From RFXV01 sp038150465 (GTDB lineage Bacteria; Bacteroidota; Bacteroidia; Flavobacteriales; Schleiferiaceae): 64,000 nucleotides of DNA. The notes below the pieces were generated by a model. That model had not been told where the DNA came from and ran no database searches. It was given only the letters and a program-made list of their open reading frames with translations. The stretch covers positions 36,480 through 100,479 of the forward strand of contig JAYOTP010000005.1 of the NCBI GenBank assembly GCA_038150465.1. The letters run 5' to 3'. Below, piece by piece: positions 35,601-43,271 of the stretch (its first letter is position 1; the number at the start of each line of letters is the position of its first letter). The position numbers and the translations under genes were made by a program.

Positions 35601-38600
35601 TGATCACGAATTGATCAGAGGTCTGCGATGTCGGCGCTGAACCACCGTCGTAAACAGCCATTTGGTTGAAGGTGCCGTTGGGTTCGACCCAGCCTATGGC
35701 CACCTGTTCTCCCGCATCAGCATTCTCTCCGCACGGGCTGACCTGTGGGTCGTAGTAATCGTAGCTCACTGTGATCGTTCCTGCGCCTCCTGTCATGATA
35801 TCTGCAGATTCTGCATAGAGGCCAGCCTGACCCCAGAGGGTCAGTTCGGAGTTGCCTGCACTTGGGCAGTCGGCATTGATGTACACAAAGTTGGGGTCGG
35901 AAGCCACCCAGCAACTGAAGGCCGCCAGACTCATGTCGCTGCTGTAGGGCAGGTTGAAGGTGGCGCAAGCAGTCGAGAAAGTGCCGGATGCCGCATTGGT
36001 GTACTGTCCGTTTGTACACAGGGCTTCGACATATACGTCGTAAACGGTGGAAGCGGTGAGTCCGCTGATCACAAAATTGGAGGTGGTGGAAGTAAGGGTC
36101 GTTCCGCTGCCGCGAACAAACCCGGCAGGACCATATTCGATCTGATAGCTCTGGGCGGAGGTCAGCGGATTGGATAGGTCCAGGTCCAGACTGGTGGTGG
36201 AAGCCGAGTTCAGGACCACGGTGCCGCTCAGTATACAAGTGGCCGGGCAACTGACGAGTCCGGCAGGACGTTCTTTGGCTATGGAGCGTTTGCCCAGGGT
36301 TCCCTGAGGCGTTATTGCCTGCACGCTGAACCAGACCGACTGCGCCGAGGGTACGCCATTGACCACTGCGTTGTTGGTGGTTGAGGACGAAAGGGAGTCC
36401 ATATTTCTCGATCCCAACATATTGACTTGGTAGCCAACAGCACCGGAAACGGAATTCCAGCTTAAGTAAGTGGAATCAGGGCAGGTCCAAAGGAATTGAA
36501 TGTTGTCCGGCTGACCGATCAGGGTAAAGTCAGAACCCACAGCCGTCGTTCCCCCTCTGCTGATCCGGATCCGAGCATTGCCCGTTGCCGCGGAAGATGG
36601 CGGCGTCCAGTTGAGTTGACGCGCTGAGGATCCAGCCGTTCCAATGGAAGACCATGAACCTCCTCCATTCAGGCTGTATTCCAGCGAAAATCCTGATGTA
36701 GAAGGAGATGCATTCCATCGGATCGTTGTGCTCTGACCGGGCTCGATGGCCACGCCCGAAGAAGGGAAGTCCACGGATATGCCATTCATTTCGTAGCTGT
36801 AGACCACATAATAGGTCTGTGGTCCCTGAGGGATCGCCGTGCCACTCACCCGAACGATATGGTCGCCTTGGGTGGGATTGTCGATGGTCACTTGCTCCAT
36901 GTTGTTCAGGCTATCCACTGCGCGGACCGCAGGGCTGGAGAGTGCTGTGGCGTTCGGCGTTGGATCGAGAACCCATGGATTCCAGGTTTGTCCGGAGCGT
37001 TCCACATAGCAGTCGATGTTGTTGACCAGCGCACGACCAGAGGATGGGCTGGCTGCCGGATCGGTCCAGTAGACCATGACCTTGAGTTTCGAAACATTGG
37101 CGGGAACGGGTATCGAGTGAGCAGAAGAGCCTCCCTGTGCAATGCTGCCAGTGAGGAACTGGCTGTTCGAAATGAGTTCCACACCCCGTTCGATGTTCAT
37201 TCGGCCGTAGCCGTAAATGAAGTCAGGACCGGCGTTGCCAATGTCGTCTGCGGTGTTCTGTATGATGGCTTTGAGCAGCCCGCCGTCGGGTTCCTGTCCG
37301 TGCACATCCTTGTACGCCTGAAGCAGCACCGCCATTCCACCAGATACGCCCGGGCAGGCCATGGAGGTGCCTGAATAATTTGCGTAGCCATTGCCTGCGA
37401 CCGAGGAATACACATTGGATCCCAAGGCAGCCACATCGGGCTTGATCCGGCCATCGGAAGCTGGCCCGCGACTCGAGAAGCTGGAGATCACATCGGAGGA
37501 GGTCATGCTCGCGGAAGCGATCACATTCTTTCCTGCTTTGTGTCCACCAGTGATGTTGCCCCATCCACTGCCTGCGCCATAGCCGCAATCCGACGTAGCC
37601 GAGTTTCCAGCAGAAAAGACATGCATGAGTTTGGGATTCTGCAGAATATCGTTGTCCACCTGCTGAGTGGTACTCGTATAACCTGCGTTGCACCCATTCG
37701 AATAAGAGGAAGTGGTGATCCGGACATTGTAATTCACATAATCCTGATCCACCGAGGTGAAATTGGCTGGATAGGATGAATAGACCAGATCTGCACCGGG
37801 TGCCAGCCCCATTCCATCCGGATCGTAGATGCCTCCGCCGAGGATGGTTCCGGCCACGTGGTCTCCATGATTTCCAGAGCTTGTTCCCGAGCGGTTGTAC
37901 ACGATCCTCCCGGTGTAGTCGATGTGGGGACCGATATCGCCATCGTCTCCGTGGCCCACGACCGATCCGCTCCCGTCATAGTTCAGTCCTGTGGTGGATT
38001 GCACCTTGTTCAGGCGGCTCATTGCACGGCTTTTGAAGTTCTCCGGCGTTCCCTTCTGATCGAATTCTTCCAGGAACAATACGGACGGATGGGCCAGCAG
38101 AGCGTTGATGTCACTCGGATGTACCCCAACGGCGTAGGCGTCAGCACCTGATTCATTGGAGAGCAGTTCGATCTCCTGATGCTGCTGAAGCAGTTGGGTC
38201 ATGTCGGCGCCCCCGTAGAGATGCACATGCGCCCGGATACGTCCATCGGGAAGCAGACATTCCTCGTGCCAGGAAGTATTTTGGATGCGGTAGGACGATT
38301 TGACCGCACTGGGCACAGGAAGCAGGGCCCAGATGTCACTTTGCATCTGGAGGTAGCTCATACCCTGGTCGGAAATGCGCGCATAGAATGCGTTGTTGGG
38401 AAGGTATCCTGACAACTCCACTCCTTGTGCGAAATATTCCTTCTGCCTGAAGCCATCAGGTATTTCAGCAAAGACGATGAGGCCGTAGTAATGACCGTCT
38501 GCAGGATCCATGCTGCTCGAGGGCAGGCTCAGATTGGCTTGCTGTTCAACGGTCCAGGTGGTGGATCTGAAGTGCAGCTGCTTCTGTTGAGCCTGAAGCA

Positions 38601-38643
38601 AAGCAAAAAAGCCGACGAACAAGAGCGTAAGAAGTTTTCTCAT
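29620..38643 (-). CDS. Giant T9SS-secreted subtilisin-like protease with Fn3 and MAM-like repeats (3' end across an assembly gap)
   Basis: About 3000 residues. The signal peptide is MRKLLTLLFVGFFALLQAQ (start 38643; the upstream ATG at 38706 is not needed). An S8 peptidase domain follows, with Asp region VVGHGDDGDIGPHIDY (about 230), His SGNHGDHVAGTILGG (about 262) and Ser NYSGTSMACPGVSGG (about 428). After a jelly-roll P-like domain come many Fn3 repeats (ending TxYDVYVRxxC) alternating with MAM-like sheets (SYTSDMALDDVSV). The C-terminus has a PKD/Fn3 module and the start of a type-A sorting domain (RIYPNPVENTLYV). The last ~40 residues are lost in the gap; after it the same frame reads unrelated sequence to 29620, while another frame ends at 29591 (ITGNRISKR). 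Confidence 0.85.
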   Translation of the reverse strand: MRKLLTLLFVGFFALLQAQQKQLHFRSTTWTVEQQANLSLPSSSMDPADGHYYGLIVFAEIPDGFRQKEYFAQGVELSGYLPNNAFYARISDQGMSYLQMQSDIWALLPVPSAVKSSYRIQNTSWHEECLLPDGRIRAHVHLYGGADMTQLLQQHQEIELLSNESGADAYAVGVHPSDINALLAHPSVLFLEEFDQKGTPENFKSRAMSRLNKVQSTTGLNYDGSGSVVGHGDDGDIGPHIDYTGRIVYNRSGTSSGNHGDHVAGTILGGGIYDPDGMGLAPGADLVYSSYPANFTSVDQDYVNYNVRITTSSYSNGCNAGYTSTTQQVDNDILQNPKLMHVFSAGNSATSDCGYGAGSGWGNITGGHKAGKNVIASASMTSSDVISSFSSRGPASDGRIKPDVAALGSNVYSSVAGNGYANYSGTSMACPGVSGGMAVLLQAYKDVHGQEPDGGLLKAIIQNTADDIGNAGPDFIYGYGRMNIERGVELISNSQFLTGSIAQGGSSAHSIPVPANVSKLKVMVYWTDPAASPSSGRALVNNIDCYVERSGQTWNPWVLDPTPNATALSSPAVRAVDSLNNMEQVTIDNPTQGDHIVRVSGTAIPQGPQTYYVVYSYEMNGISVDFPSSGVAIEPGQSTTIRWNASPSTSGFSLEYSLNGGGSWSSIGTAGSSARQLNWTPPSSAATGNARIRISRGGTTAVGSDFTLIGQPDNIQFLWTCPDSTYLSWNSVSGAVGYQVNMLGSRNMDSLSSSTTNNAVVNGVPSAQSVWFSVQAITPQGTLGKRSIAKERPAGLVSCPATCILSGTVVLNSASTTSLDLDLSNPLTSAQSYQIEYGPAGFVRGSGTTLTSTTSNFVISGLTASTVYDVYVEALCTNGQYTNAASGTFSTACATFNLPYSSDMSLAAFSCWVASDPNFVYINADCPSAGNSELTLWGQAGLYAESADIMTGGAGTITVSYDYYDPQVSPCGENADAGEQVAIGWVEPNGTFNQMAVYDGGSAPTSQTSDQFVITLSGQSSIRIRMQVLSGTSSQFDNWAFDNLLVTGGGSVCAPPTALTAANIGSNSADLSWSAGNTGSTAWVIEYGLAGFNLGSGSSISNGSTSYSLSGLNPNTAYEYVVTETCSDGTQSVSSTRYAFSTTPVACTPFAAPYSEDFETAILGAQTDFGNCWTSSNGSGNPLWIADQGGTPSVGTGPLGDHTTGSGTYLFTETSSPASTGDTVMLLSPQIDLSALTSPMLEFYYHMFGAAMGSLHVDVSDGSGWTRGLLTLSGQQQSVQSDPYNRAQVLLNGFSGTVQIRFRSVRGSSYTSDMALDDVSVLEAPLCPDPSSVSVSNITQNGAQLAWAGASSSYEIEYGTTGFALGNGSQISSSTNSTTLTGLNASTTYDVYVRGNCGSNGTSNWTGPVSFSTAVCGASNLCTYTVSMTDTYGDGWNGAVVDVVQGGVTVASFGSSFTTGSGPVTVAIDLCDGLSTSVVAAQPGGYPTEVGFVISDPNSVAVLSHSAGSSFASGFNFGSFTSSCAPITCPDPAAFAVSNVLSSSADLSWTGSATAYEVEYGLSGFSQGNGSLLTTANTTIGLSGLTANTAYDAYVRADCGTNGYSLWTGPVSFTTASVACSAVSAPYSEDFETAILGAQTDFGNCWTSSNGSGNPLWIADQGGTPSVGTGPLGDHTTGSGTYLFTETSSPASTGDTVMLLSPQIDLSALTSPMLEFYYHMFGAAMGSLHVDVSDGSGWTRGLLTLSGQQQSVQSDPYNRAQVLLNGFSGTVQIRFRSVRGSSYTSDMALDDVSVLEAPLCPDPSSVSVSNITQNGAQLAWAGASSSYEIEYGTTGFALGNGSQISSSTNSTTLTGLNASTTYDVYVRGNCGSNGTSNWTGPLSFTTLCASASIPYLRDFDGSNWPPLCWDLSGGTRTVLQNSSDYMEGNFWGWTSGNYALATTEPISISSDARIKYRWAHLYNSTYPNDQLIVMVRLATSSSWDTLVSHIGPTFSSPNATSTTPPADSDFIQEIVNLDAGTYTGKDVVFQLVFNSGYGPDVFVDDFIVEPMPACPDPTAITASAITATSADLSWANGISSASEWYIEYGPAGFPMGSGTVLTANSNPYTLTGLNPATAYTAYVSELCQNGVDTSAYSLPVSFYTSCVTASLPYNTGFTAVAPGITGSIPLTPLSNCWEIGGAGIPRWETEDASGVNENSLNTGPFYDATTPGTSGGMYLYLECSGGSLGDTAAAKMVPVDLGAGNTDLEFYYHMYGASMGKLYVQINDGSGWTTLDTLAGQQQTAGSDSFQQRIVPLTGYSGIVSIKFLGERGSSFTSDMAIDEISVVMNGNPSCLSPTALTASNISATGATLSWTAGNSGYSNHVIEYGPAGFAQGSGNVVTSFGPPLWFLTGLSPNTAYEYYVIEVCGNGGQSVPSARFSFTTAPAPSCQPPTNLSAGNISTSGATLSWTAGNTSYTEHALEYGPVGFAQGSGTAITGIKSLTTTLSGLSPNTQYEFYVTEDCGNGSQSSPSARFAFTTAPLACVAPGNLNASNITHNSAQLSWTAGGTETQWEVSIDLTGLGTVFGARYIVNAPSFSATNLTASVTYDFFVRSLCTAGDSSDWSGPYTFATSVPPPPPAACLAIDSISILNAKQGSMRAHFAAAPGTIRRMQFMPVGDSLNLRTKAIASSSQTIKNFNATPFFNKDVAVWLQLDTTGNGDWSTQGCGDTLFLPCKDQTLQMVEQRAATCAADSVMVRAGYAGGYGTPTILWSNGATTKRTFAQQGQTLTVTITDASGCAVSDSITASTLDNTAVPNNWTLLKGGPTIFNGSFTAPNLPSGATLIGYRMAYRLRGTQTWTNTPLSQNTTISVDFTGSGLPGGNYEFVAFTRYRLNGVATNSNFTCRIAKGYNGSGGKRASASANGTDENAIRIYPNPVENTLYVSAGSGAEISLLDASGKTIAVQXXXXXXXXXXXXXXXXXXXXXXXXXXXXXXXXXXAYREGPPNTGRLPRPVRTDSRVPCSV
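29701..29800. other. Assembly gap, 100 N
   Basis: Exactly 100 N interrupt the sorting domain of the subtilase. The frame is not preserved across it, so its true length is unknown. Confidence 0.99.
33001..33750. repeat. 750-bp exact direct repeat, copy 1 (inside subtilase)
   Basis: This block encodes 250 codons covering one MAM-like sheet and the following Fn3 repeat. It reads base for base like 34420-35169. The offset of 1419 bases is a multiple of 3, so both copies are in frame. Sequence diverges sharply at both edges. Confidence 0.93.
34420..35169. repeat. 750-bp exact direct repeat, copy 2 (inside subtilase)
   Basis: Second copy of the block at 33001-33750. The 669 bases between the copies encode a different Fn3 repeat and a CTYTVSMTDTYGDGWNG domain. 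Confidence 0.93.
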
Positions 38644-38718
38644 GGCAGGAGGGCAAAAGCGTTTTGTAAAAGAAATAGGGCAACAAGTTACTGATTCAAA
38701 GCTCACTGAGATAGTGAT

Positions 38719-39465
38719 TTAACGATTTCGGCAGACCTCGGCCAAGAATATTCCAGAGGCAACAGATACGTTCAGGGAAGAGGTGTGTCCGGACATCGGA
38801 ATGAAACACCTGTGGTCAGAGCGTTTGAGGTATTCACCCGAAACACCATCTTCTTCCGATCCCATGATCAGACAGACCGGGCCACTCAGGTCGGTTTCAA
38901 ACAGCGAATCCTCACCTTTCTCTGTGCAGGAGACGATCTTCAGTCCGGAGTCTTTCATGAGTTGAATGCTTTCCTTCAGGTGGCTTTCTCTGCATACCGG
39001 GATGCGCATCAGGGCGCCGGCGGAAGCCTTGATCGCATCTCCGCTTGCCGGAGCCATGCCGCGCATGGGAACCACCAGCGCGTGGGCGCCCATGCATTCT
39101 GCGCTTCGGGCGATCGCACCAAAATTGCGCACATCCGTGATGCGGTCGAGCAAAACGATCAGTGGCTCTTCTCCACTTTCGTAGATCGCCGGAAGTACCT
39201 GTTCGATCCGCTGGTACTCCACATGGGTCAGAAAGGCCACGACCCCCTGGTGATTCTTTCGGGTCAGCCGATTGAGTTTCTCTTCCGGGACGGTTTGGAA
39301 GAACAGATCGTGCTCTTTGATCATTTGCATGAGTTCCCTGAAGGAGTCACTGCGTTCTCCCTTCTTGAGAAAGATCTTGTCGAAGTTCTTCCCCGCCTCA
39401 ATGGCTTCCATCAATGGCCTAATACCAAACAGTAGGGGCAACTCGTTGCCTTCGGAGTTGTGCAT
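38719..39465 (-). CDS. rlmB: TrmH-family rRNA 2'-O-methyltransferase (RlmB-like)
   Basis: The 248-residue SPOUT methyltransferase has a substrate-binding start (LLFGIRPLMEAIEAGK) and the three knotted-fold motifs: LDRITDVRNFGAIARSAECMG, CLIMGSEEDGVS and IPMSGHTSSLNVSVASGIFLAE. This matches RlmB, which methylates G2251 of 23S rRNA; closely related TrmH enzymes cannot be excluded. It overlaps the upstream GWxTD gene by 47 bases and ends the ung-Omp85-GWxTD-rlmB run. Confidence 0.92.
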   Translation of the reverse strand: MHNSEGNELPLLFGIRPLMEAIEAGKNFDKIFLKKGERSDSFRELMQMIKEHDLFFQTVPEEKLNRLTRKNHQGVVAFLTHVEYQRIEQVLPAIYESGEEPLIVLLDRITDVRNFGAIARSAECMGAHALVVPMRGMAPASGDAIKASAGALMRIPVCRESHLKESIQLMKDSGLKIVSCTEKGEDSLFETDLSGPVCLIMGSEEDGVSGEYLKRSDHRCFIPMSGHTSSLNVSVASGIFLAEVCRNR

Positions 39466-40783
39466 CGCGTGCGTTTTGTTCCCTTTGGATGTCCTTGATC
39501 CCGTACACTTTTCCGTTACGCCAGCCGCTTACGGCTTTTCCCCAGCCATAGCGGTATTCAGAAAGACGGTTCAGCGCATAATCGTTGTCAGTGAATGGAT
39601 TGCTGACGTGAATGAAGTTGAAGGTATAGGAGAGCATGCTGCTTGAGCTTCCATACACCCAGGTCTCGCCTTTGTCGTTCCGGTAGACTTCACTTGGTGG
39701 TCCGTAGATGGTGTAGATGATGCCCCGGTCGGTCTTCCATCCCTCGACGTAGGAACTGAACCTTTCATTGGCCAGCTGCACACGTCCGTAATAGCCCGCC
39801 ACCAATTCCTGCCCTCTTTCAATGCTTCCCGCTGCTTTGAGCCAAAAGCTGTCCACGGCCTTTTGAAAATCCGCTGCTTTCTCATGCTGAGCGAGTTCTT
39901 CGTATTCCTTTTGGGTGCTGATGTAGCGAAGCGGGTGCGCCATGGCCGAATGGGAAATGACTTTTGGAAAGCCAGAAGGGTAGCGGAAAAGGGTGAACCC
40001 GTCGTTTTGGGAAGTATCCACCTGGAAATGGTAGATGCCTTCCTGGGTGAGCGTGAGCGTGTCTCCACTGCGCACAGTGAACAGACTGTCCGGAGTGAAA
40101 TCGAAGGATTCGTCCTTCATCCGCGCATAGGGCGGAATGGCAATGGGGAAATCTCTGGAGTATACCCGAACGAAAAGCATGGTGTCTTTTGGCAGATAGT
40201 GCACAGTGAATGGAGCCTGATCCTTCAACCAGCTACTTGAGGAGGAGCGCCCATCCAAGCTCCTTTTCTCGAAGAATGATCGGCTCAAAGGATCAGAGAA
40301 TGTGACGGTCCGCAGGTAGCTCGATCCACTTTTGCGGTTCACGTCATCATATCTGATCTCCAATTGGGCTTTTTCGAGTCCGCTGATTCCTTTTAGCATG
40401 ATCGATGCCCGAAGTATTCCCGATTCTTCAGCATCCTTTTGATCCCGCAATACGGCCCGCCCGCTGTCGAGGATGGCACGCTGAGGTCCCAAAAGACGAT
40501 AGGTCACATCCAGATGGGATTTGAATTTCTTGTCCGTGCTGCCTTTCATGTAAAGGAGTTGCTCCCTGTCGATCTCCAGGTCGATGCGCAAGCTGCTGTC
40601 GGATACGTGCCGAAGCTGTATCCTTGGATCCAGAGCGCTGCCGTCGGGTTGGTAAAGTGCTGCCAAATTCCCCTCATTCTCCAATTTCCCGGAGGAGGTG
40701 CAGCCCAACAAAAAAGCGGTCAGGGCGAAGATGAGGACCGATCCTGCGGAGGGCCTTGGACGGAATGGAAATGGGCGATGCAC
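39419..40783 (-). CDS. GWxTD domain-containing lipoprotein
   Basis: The 454-residue protein starts with GTG and has a lipoprotein signal peptide (LIFALTAFLLGC, acylated Cys near residue 28). Its C-terminal third has VEGWKTDRGIIYTIYGPPSEVYR, the GWxTD signature, preceded by ELVAGYYGRVQLANERFSSY. GWxTD proteins are Bacteroidota/Chlorobi envelope proteins of undefined role. The start lies 17 bases after the stop of the Omp85-type gene, and its 3' end runs into rlmB, so expression is probably polycistronic. Confidence 0.9.
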   Translation of the reverse strand: MHRPFPFRPRPSAGSVLIFALTAFLLGCTSSGKLENEGNLAALYQPDGSALDPRIQLRHVSDSSLRIDLEIDREQLLYMKGSTDKKFKSHLDVTYRLLGPQRAILDSGRAVLRDQKDAEESGILRASIMLKGISGLEKAQLEIRYDDVNRKSGSSYLRTVTFSDPLSRSFFEKRSLDGRSSSSSWLKDQAPFTVHYLPKDTMLFVRVYSRDFPIAIPPYARMKDESFDFTPDSLFTVRSGDTLTLTQEGIYHFQVDTSQNDGFTLFRYPSGFPKVISHSAMAHPLRYISTQKEYEELAQHEKAADFQKAVDSFWLKAAGSIERGQELVAGYYGRVQLANERFSSYVEGWKTDRGIIYTIYGPPSEVYRNDKGETWVYGSSSSMLSYTFNFIHVSNPFTDNDYALNRLSEYRYGWGKAVSGWRNGKVYGIKDIQREQNARDAQLRRQRVAPTVWY

Positions 40784-40799
40784 GGCAGTTGCAATTTAT

Positions 40800-42386
40800 T
40801 CAAAAACGTCCCGTGTAGCCCAAGTGAAGAATGCTGCTTCGGGCATCAAAGGAAGTGCCCGAATAGGGCATGGCCAGATCCACTTGTACAAAGGCATTGC
40901 TGAGTTCGAGCGAGACCCCCGCCCCAATGGCCATCCAGTTGCGGTCTGATCCCTGTCCGTCGCGTGTTACGGCCCCATCCCAGTAGGCTTGAAAATAGCT
41001 GTCGGCGCCTGCCCGGTACCTGTATTCGATCGTTCCTACGGCATAGCGGGCAGCAAAAAGGGATTGCTCCTGAAAACCACGAAGTGAGGATCGTCCACCG
41101 AGGCGGAAGAGCTCATTTTGATACAGTCCTCCGTCTTCGCTCATACCCGCGAGTTGGATCCGAGGGCGGAAGATGTGGTTCGCAGCCATTTCGATATAGC
41201 TTTCCCATTCCATGGCGATCTGGTACTGAGTGTTCTGTGTATTGGCAGCAGTGCGACGGCCTGTGCTTCCTTCCACACGAAGCAGGCTTCCTTTTGATGG
41301 AGAAAAAAGATCATTCCGCCGATCGTTCTCAAGCATCAGTCCCAGCAGATCTTTCTGAACATCCGAGCGCTCAGCCGATAGATCTTCCGATCCACCCACC
41401 CGCGAACGCTGACCACGGTACACGAGAGAAATGCCTGAGTGGGCCTGATAGGCGTAGCGCAGCTTGACGGCGGCGTCCACATTGAAGAAGCTGCTGTCCC
41501 TTCTGTAAAGTTCCATGTAGGATTCAAGCCAAAAGCGCGAACGAGCCAAATAAGGAAGCCCGAGTTCCATGCTGAGTTGCTGGGCACCGTCGGGAGGGGC
41601 CATCCACTTGAGTCCGATCCATTCTCCAGTGTTGAAACTGTTCACAAGACGGATATCGGCCTGTCCGGAAAATGCACCCTCGTCTCCCTGTTCGTTGTTG
41701 TATCCGACCAGCAGATCGAATCGGTTGGCCTTTCTGCGACTGGGGTAGAGAAAGATCCATGCACCCTGTTCTGAAAAGAGAAGAGCTGGCTTTCGGCTGA
41801 ATTCCATGAATTCCAATTGTTCCCCGCGTGCTTCAAGGTCGTCCACAGTGGATTGTCGAAACAGATCGCCTTTTTTCAGTCCAAAATGGTGGCGCAGGAA
41901 ACCTTGAGGAATGCGAAGATCCGGGTCCATGAGCAGGCTGTCCAGGCGCAAAAGGGGTCCGGCTTCCAGCTGTTCCCGCTTGAAAACAGTCCGCCCATCC
42001 ATCCACAGCGAATCCGATGCGATGCGTACGAAGGGATGACCGGCGTCGGCCCATAGATATAGTTCTTCCGTTACCGTTTGAACGGGCTCGTTGCCGTTAT
42101 CGGCCTGTGTCCGATCCACTTGCCATTTCTCGCCCGAGCTGAATGCCAGTACGTGGCTGCTATCCGTGATCAGGCTGTCTACAAAGTATCCCCAATAGCC
42201 ATATTGAAGCAGGCAGTTGCGAAGACCCTGCGCCTGCTCTTTCCAGGTATCGGCATCCTTGAAGATCCCGGTCCATTCGCTGCATCCTTCTTCTGTTGGA
42301 TCCAATTGGATCTTGAAGGTCTGAGCACTCAGACCATCAATCCAGAGCAGCAGCGCGAGGATCCCAATCAATGGCTTCGATCCCAT
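40800..42386 (-). CDS. Omp85/BamA-like outer-membrane protein
   Basis: Starting at 42386 (MGSKPLIGILALLLWIDGLSAQ) gives a signal peptide and 528 residues; other ATGs lie at 42404 and 42476 inside ung. The first 200 residues could hold one or two degenerate POTRA domains (QGLRNCLLQYGYWGYFVDS). The rest is a beta-barrel, with the Omp85 signature LFRLGGRSSLRGFQEQSLFAARYAVGTIEY in two parts and a C-terminal LGYTGRF. It is shorter than BamA, so a TamA-like or accessory insertase is more likely. It overlaps ung by 50 bases. Confidence 0.82.
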   Translation of the reverse strand: MGSKPLIGILALLLWIDGLSAQTFKIQLDPTEEGCSEWTGIFKDADTWKEQAQGLRNCLLQYGYWGYFVDSLITDSSHVLAFSSGEKWQVDRTQADNGNEPVQTVTEELYLWADAGHPFVRIASDSLWMDGRTVFKREQLEAGPLLRLDSLLMDPDLRIPQGFLRHHFGLKKGDLFRQSTVDDLEARGEQLEFMEFSRKPALLFSEQGAWIFLYPSRRKANRFDLLVGYNNEQGDEGAFSGQADIRLVNSFNTGEWIGLKWMAPPDGAQQLSMELGLPYLARSRFWLESYMELYRRDSSFFNVDAAVKLRYAYQAHSGISLVYRGQRSRVGGSEDLSAERSDVQKDLLGLMLENDRRNDLFSPSKGSLLRVEGSTGRRTAANTQNTQYQIAMEWESYIEMAANHIFRPRIQLAGMSEDGGLYQNELFRLGGRSSLRGFQEQSLFAARYAVGTIEYRYRAGADSYFQAYWDGAVTRDGQGSDRNWMAIGAGVSLELSNAFVQVDLAMPYSGTSFDARSSILHLGYTGRF

Positions 42387-43029
42387 GTGAGGTGAGGTAC
42401 TCATTGGTTTTTGAAAAGTGGCGACAGCCGGAGAATCCACGGTAGTTGGAGAGGGGCGAGGGGTGGCTGGATTCAAGGATCAGGTGCTTTGTGCGATCCA
42501 CATCCTTGGCCTTTGCCCGTGCAGAACTTCCCCAGAGCATGAACACCAGATGCTCTTTTTCTTCAGAGAGCAGGCGTACGGCTTCATCGGTCAGTACGGA
42601 CCAGCCCAGATGCTGGTGGCTCTGCGGACTTCCGCCACGAACCGTGAGCACATTGTTCAGCAGCAGCACACCTTGTTGTGCCCATCCACGGAGGTCGCCA
42701 TGCAGACAGGGCGATATGCCCAGATCGGCCTCGAGTTCTTTGTAGATGTTCTTCAAGGAGGGTGGGAGCGGTTGCAGATCGGGTTCTACACTGAAGCACA
42801 ATCCATTGGCCTGACCAGGACCGTGGTAGGGGTCTTGCCCAAGGATGACGACCCGGACGGAATCCCAGGGTGTGTGGTCGAAAGCCGCGAATATTTTGGG
42901 CCCGGGTGGATAGACCGGGTACTTCTTTTTTTCTTCAAGAAGTGCAGCCCGGATGTCGGCCAGCGGCTTCTCCCGGAAGAGCTTTTCCAGCCGGATCTTC
43001 CAGCCTTGTTCCATCTTTAATTCCGCCAT
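42337..43029 (-). CDS. ung: Uracil-DNA glycosylase
   Basis: The 230-residue protein (start 43029, MAELKMEQGWKI) has all UNG motifs: water-activating loop VVILGQDPYHGPGQANGLCFSV in its core GQDPYHG, LLLNNVLTVRGG, VFMLWGSSARAK, and the DNA-intercalation loop SSHPSPLSNYRGFSGCRHFS. It removes uracil from DNA to start base-excision repair. It heads the ung-Omp85-GWxTD-rlmB series. An earlier ATG at 43074 is possible. Confidence 0.96.
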   Translation of the reverse strand: MAELKMEQGWKIRLEKLFREKPLADIRAALLEEKKKYPVYPPGPKIFAAFDHTPWDSVRVVILGQDPYHGPGQANGLCFSVEPDLQPLPPSLKNIYKELEADLGISPCLHGDLRGWAQQGVLLLNNVLTVRGGSPQSHQHLGWSVLTDEAVRLLSEEKEHLVFMLWGSSARAKAKDVDRTKHLILESSHPSPLSNYRGFSGCRHFSKTNEYLTSHGIEAIDWDPRAAALD

Positions 43030-43087
43030 GGGCCAATAGATTGGACAATCGGTTCGTTGGTCTTGAAGAGCCACTTGGGCTTTTCAT

Positions 43088-43095
43088 TAACTTTG
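43088..43095 (+). promoter_or_regulatory. Bacteroidota -7 box for the small lipoprotein - lipA unit
   Basis: TAACTTTG matches TAnnTTTG and ends 21 bases before the ATG at 43117. It lies inside the longer frame that starts at 43057, so that extension is not translated. Confidence 0.65.
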
Positions 43096-43116
43096 ACCAT
43101 CTCTATAAGGACTAAA

Positions 43117-43245
43117 ATGAAAAAATATTTTCTCCTGTCGATCTTCAGTGCGTTGCTCTTGTTGGGCATGGTCTCTTGCGGATCGGCCGAAAAATGTCCT
43201 GCCTACTCTGCAGTTGAGACTGGAGAGTGCGCACAGGATGCTTGA
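43117..43245 (+). CDS. Small lipoprotein (42 residues)
   Basis: MKKYFLLSIFSALLLLGMVSC is a clear lipoprotein signal, leaving only about 22 mature residues (CGSAEKCPAYSAVETGECAQDA). It is a real gene by three signs: a perfect -7 box 21 bases upstream, a strong lipobox, and a CGSxxKCPAY start that I recall from tiny Bacteroidota lipoproteins. Three cysteines remain in the mature peptide. No function is known. It leads the barrel-lipA genes. Confidence 0.72.
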   Translation: MKKYFLLSIFSALLLLGMVSCGSAEKCPAYSAVETGECAQDA

Positions 43246-43271
43246 AAACCCTTGATGCGTTTTCTCCCTTG

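Noticed and set aside
30679..38151. Numerous plus-strand frames across the subtilase
   Set aside because: Generated by the repetitive Ser/Thr/Gly-rich coding sequence; identical shadow frames recur in both 750-bp copies, as expected for shadows.
43057..43116. N-terminal extension of the small lipoprotein
   Set aside because: It contains the promoter box at 43088-43095 and would bury the lipoprotein signal.
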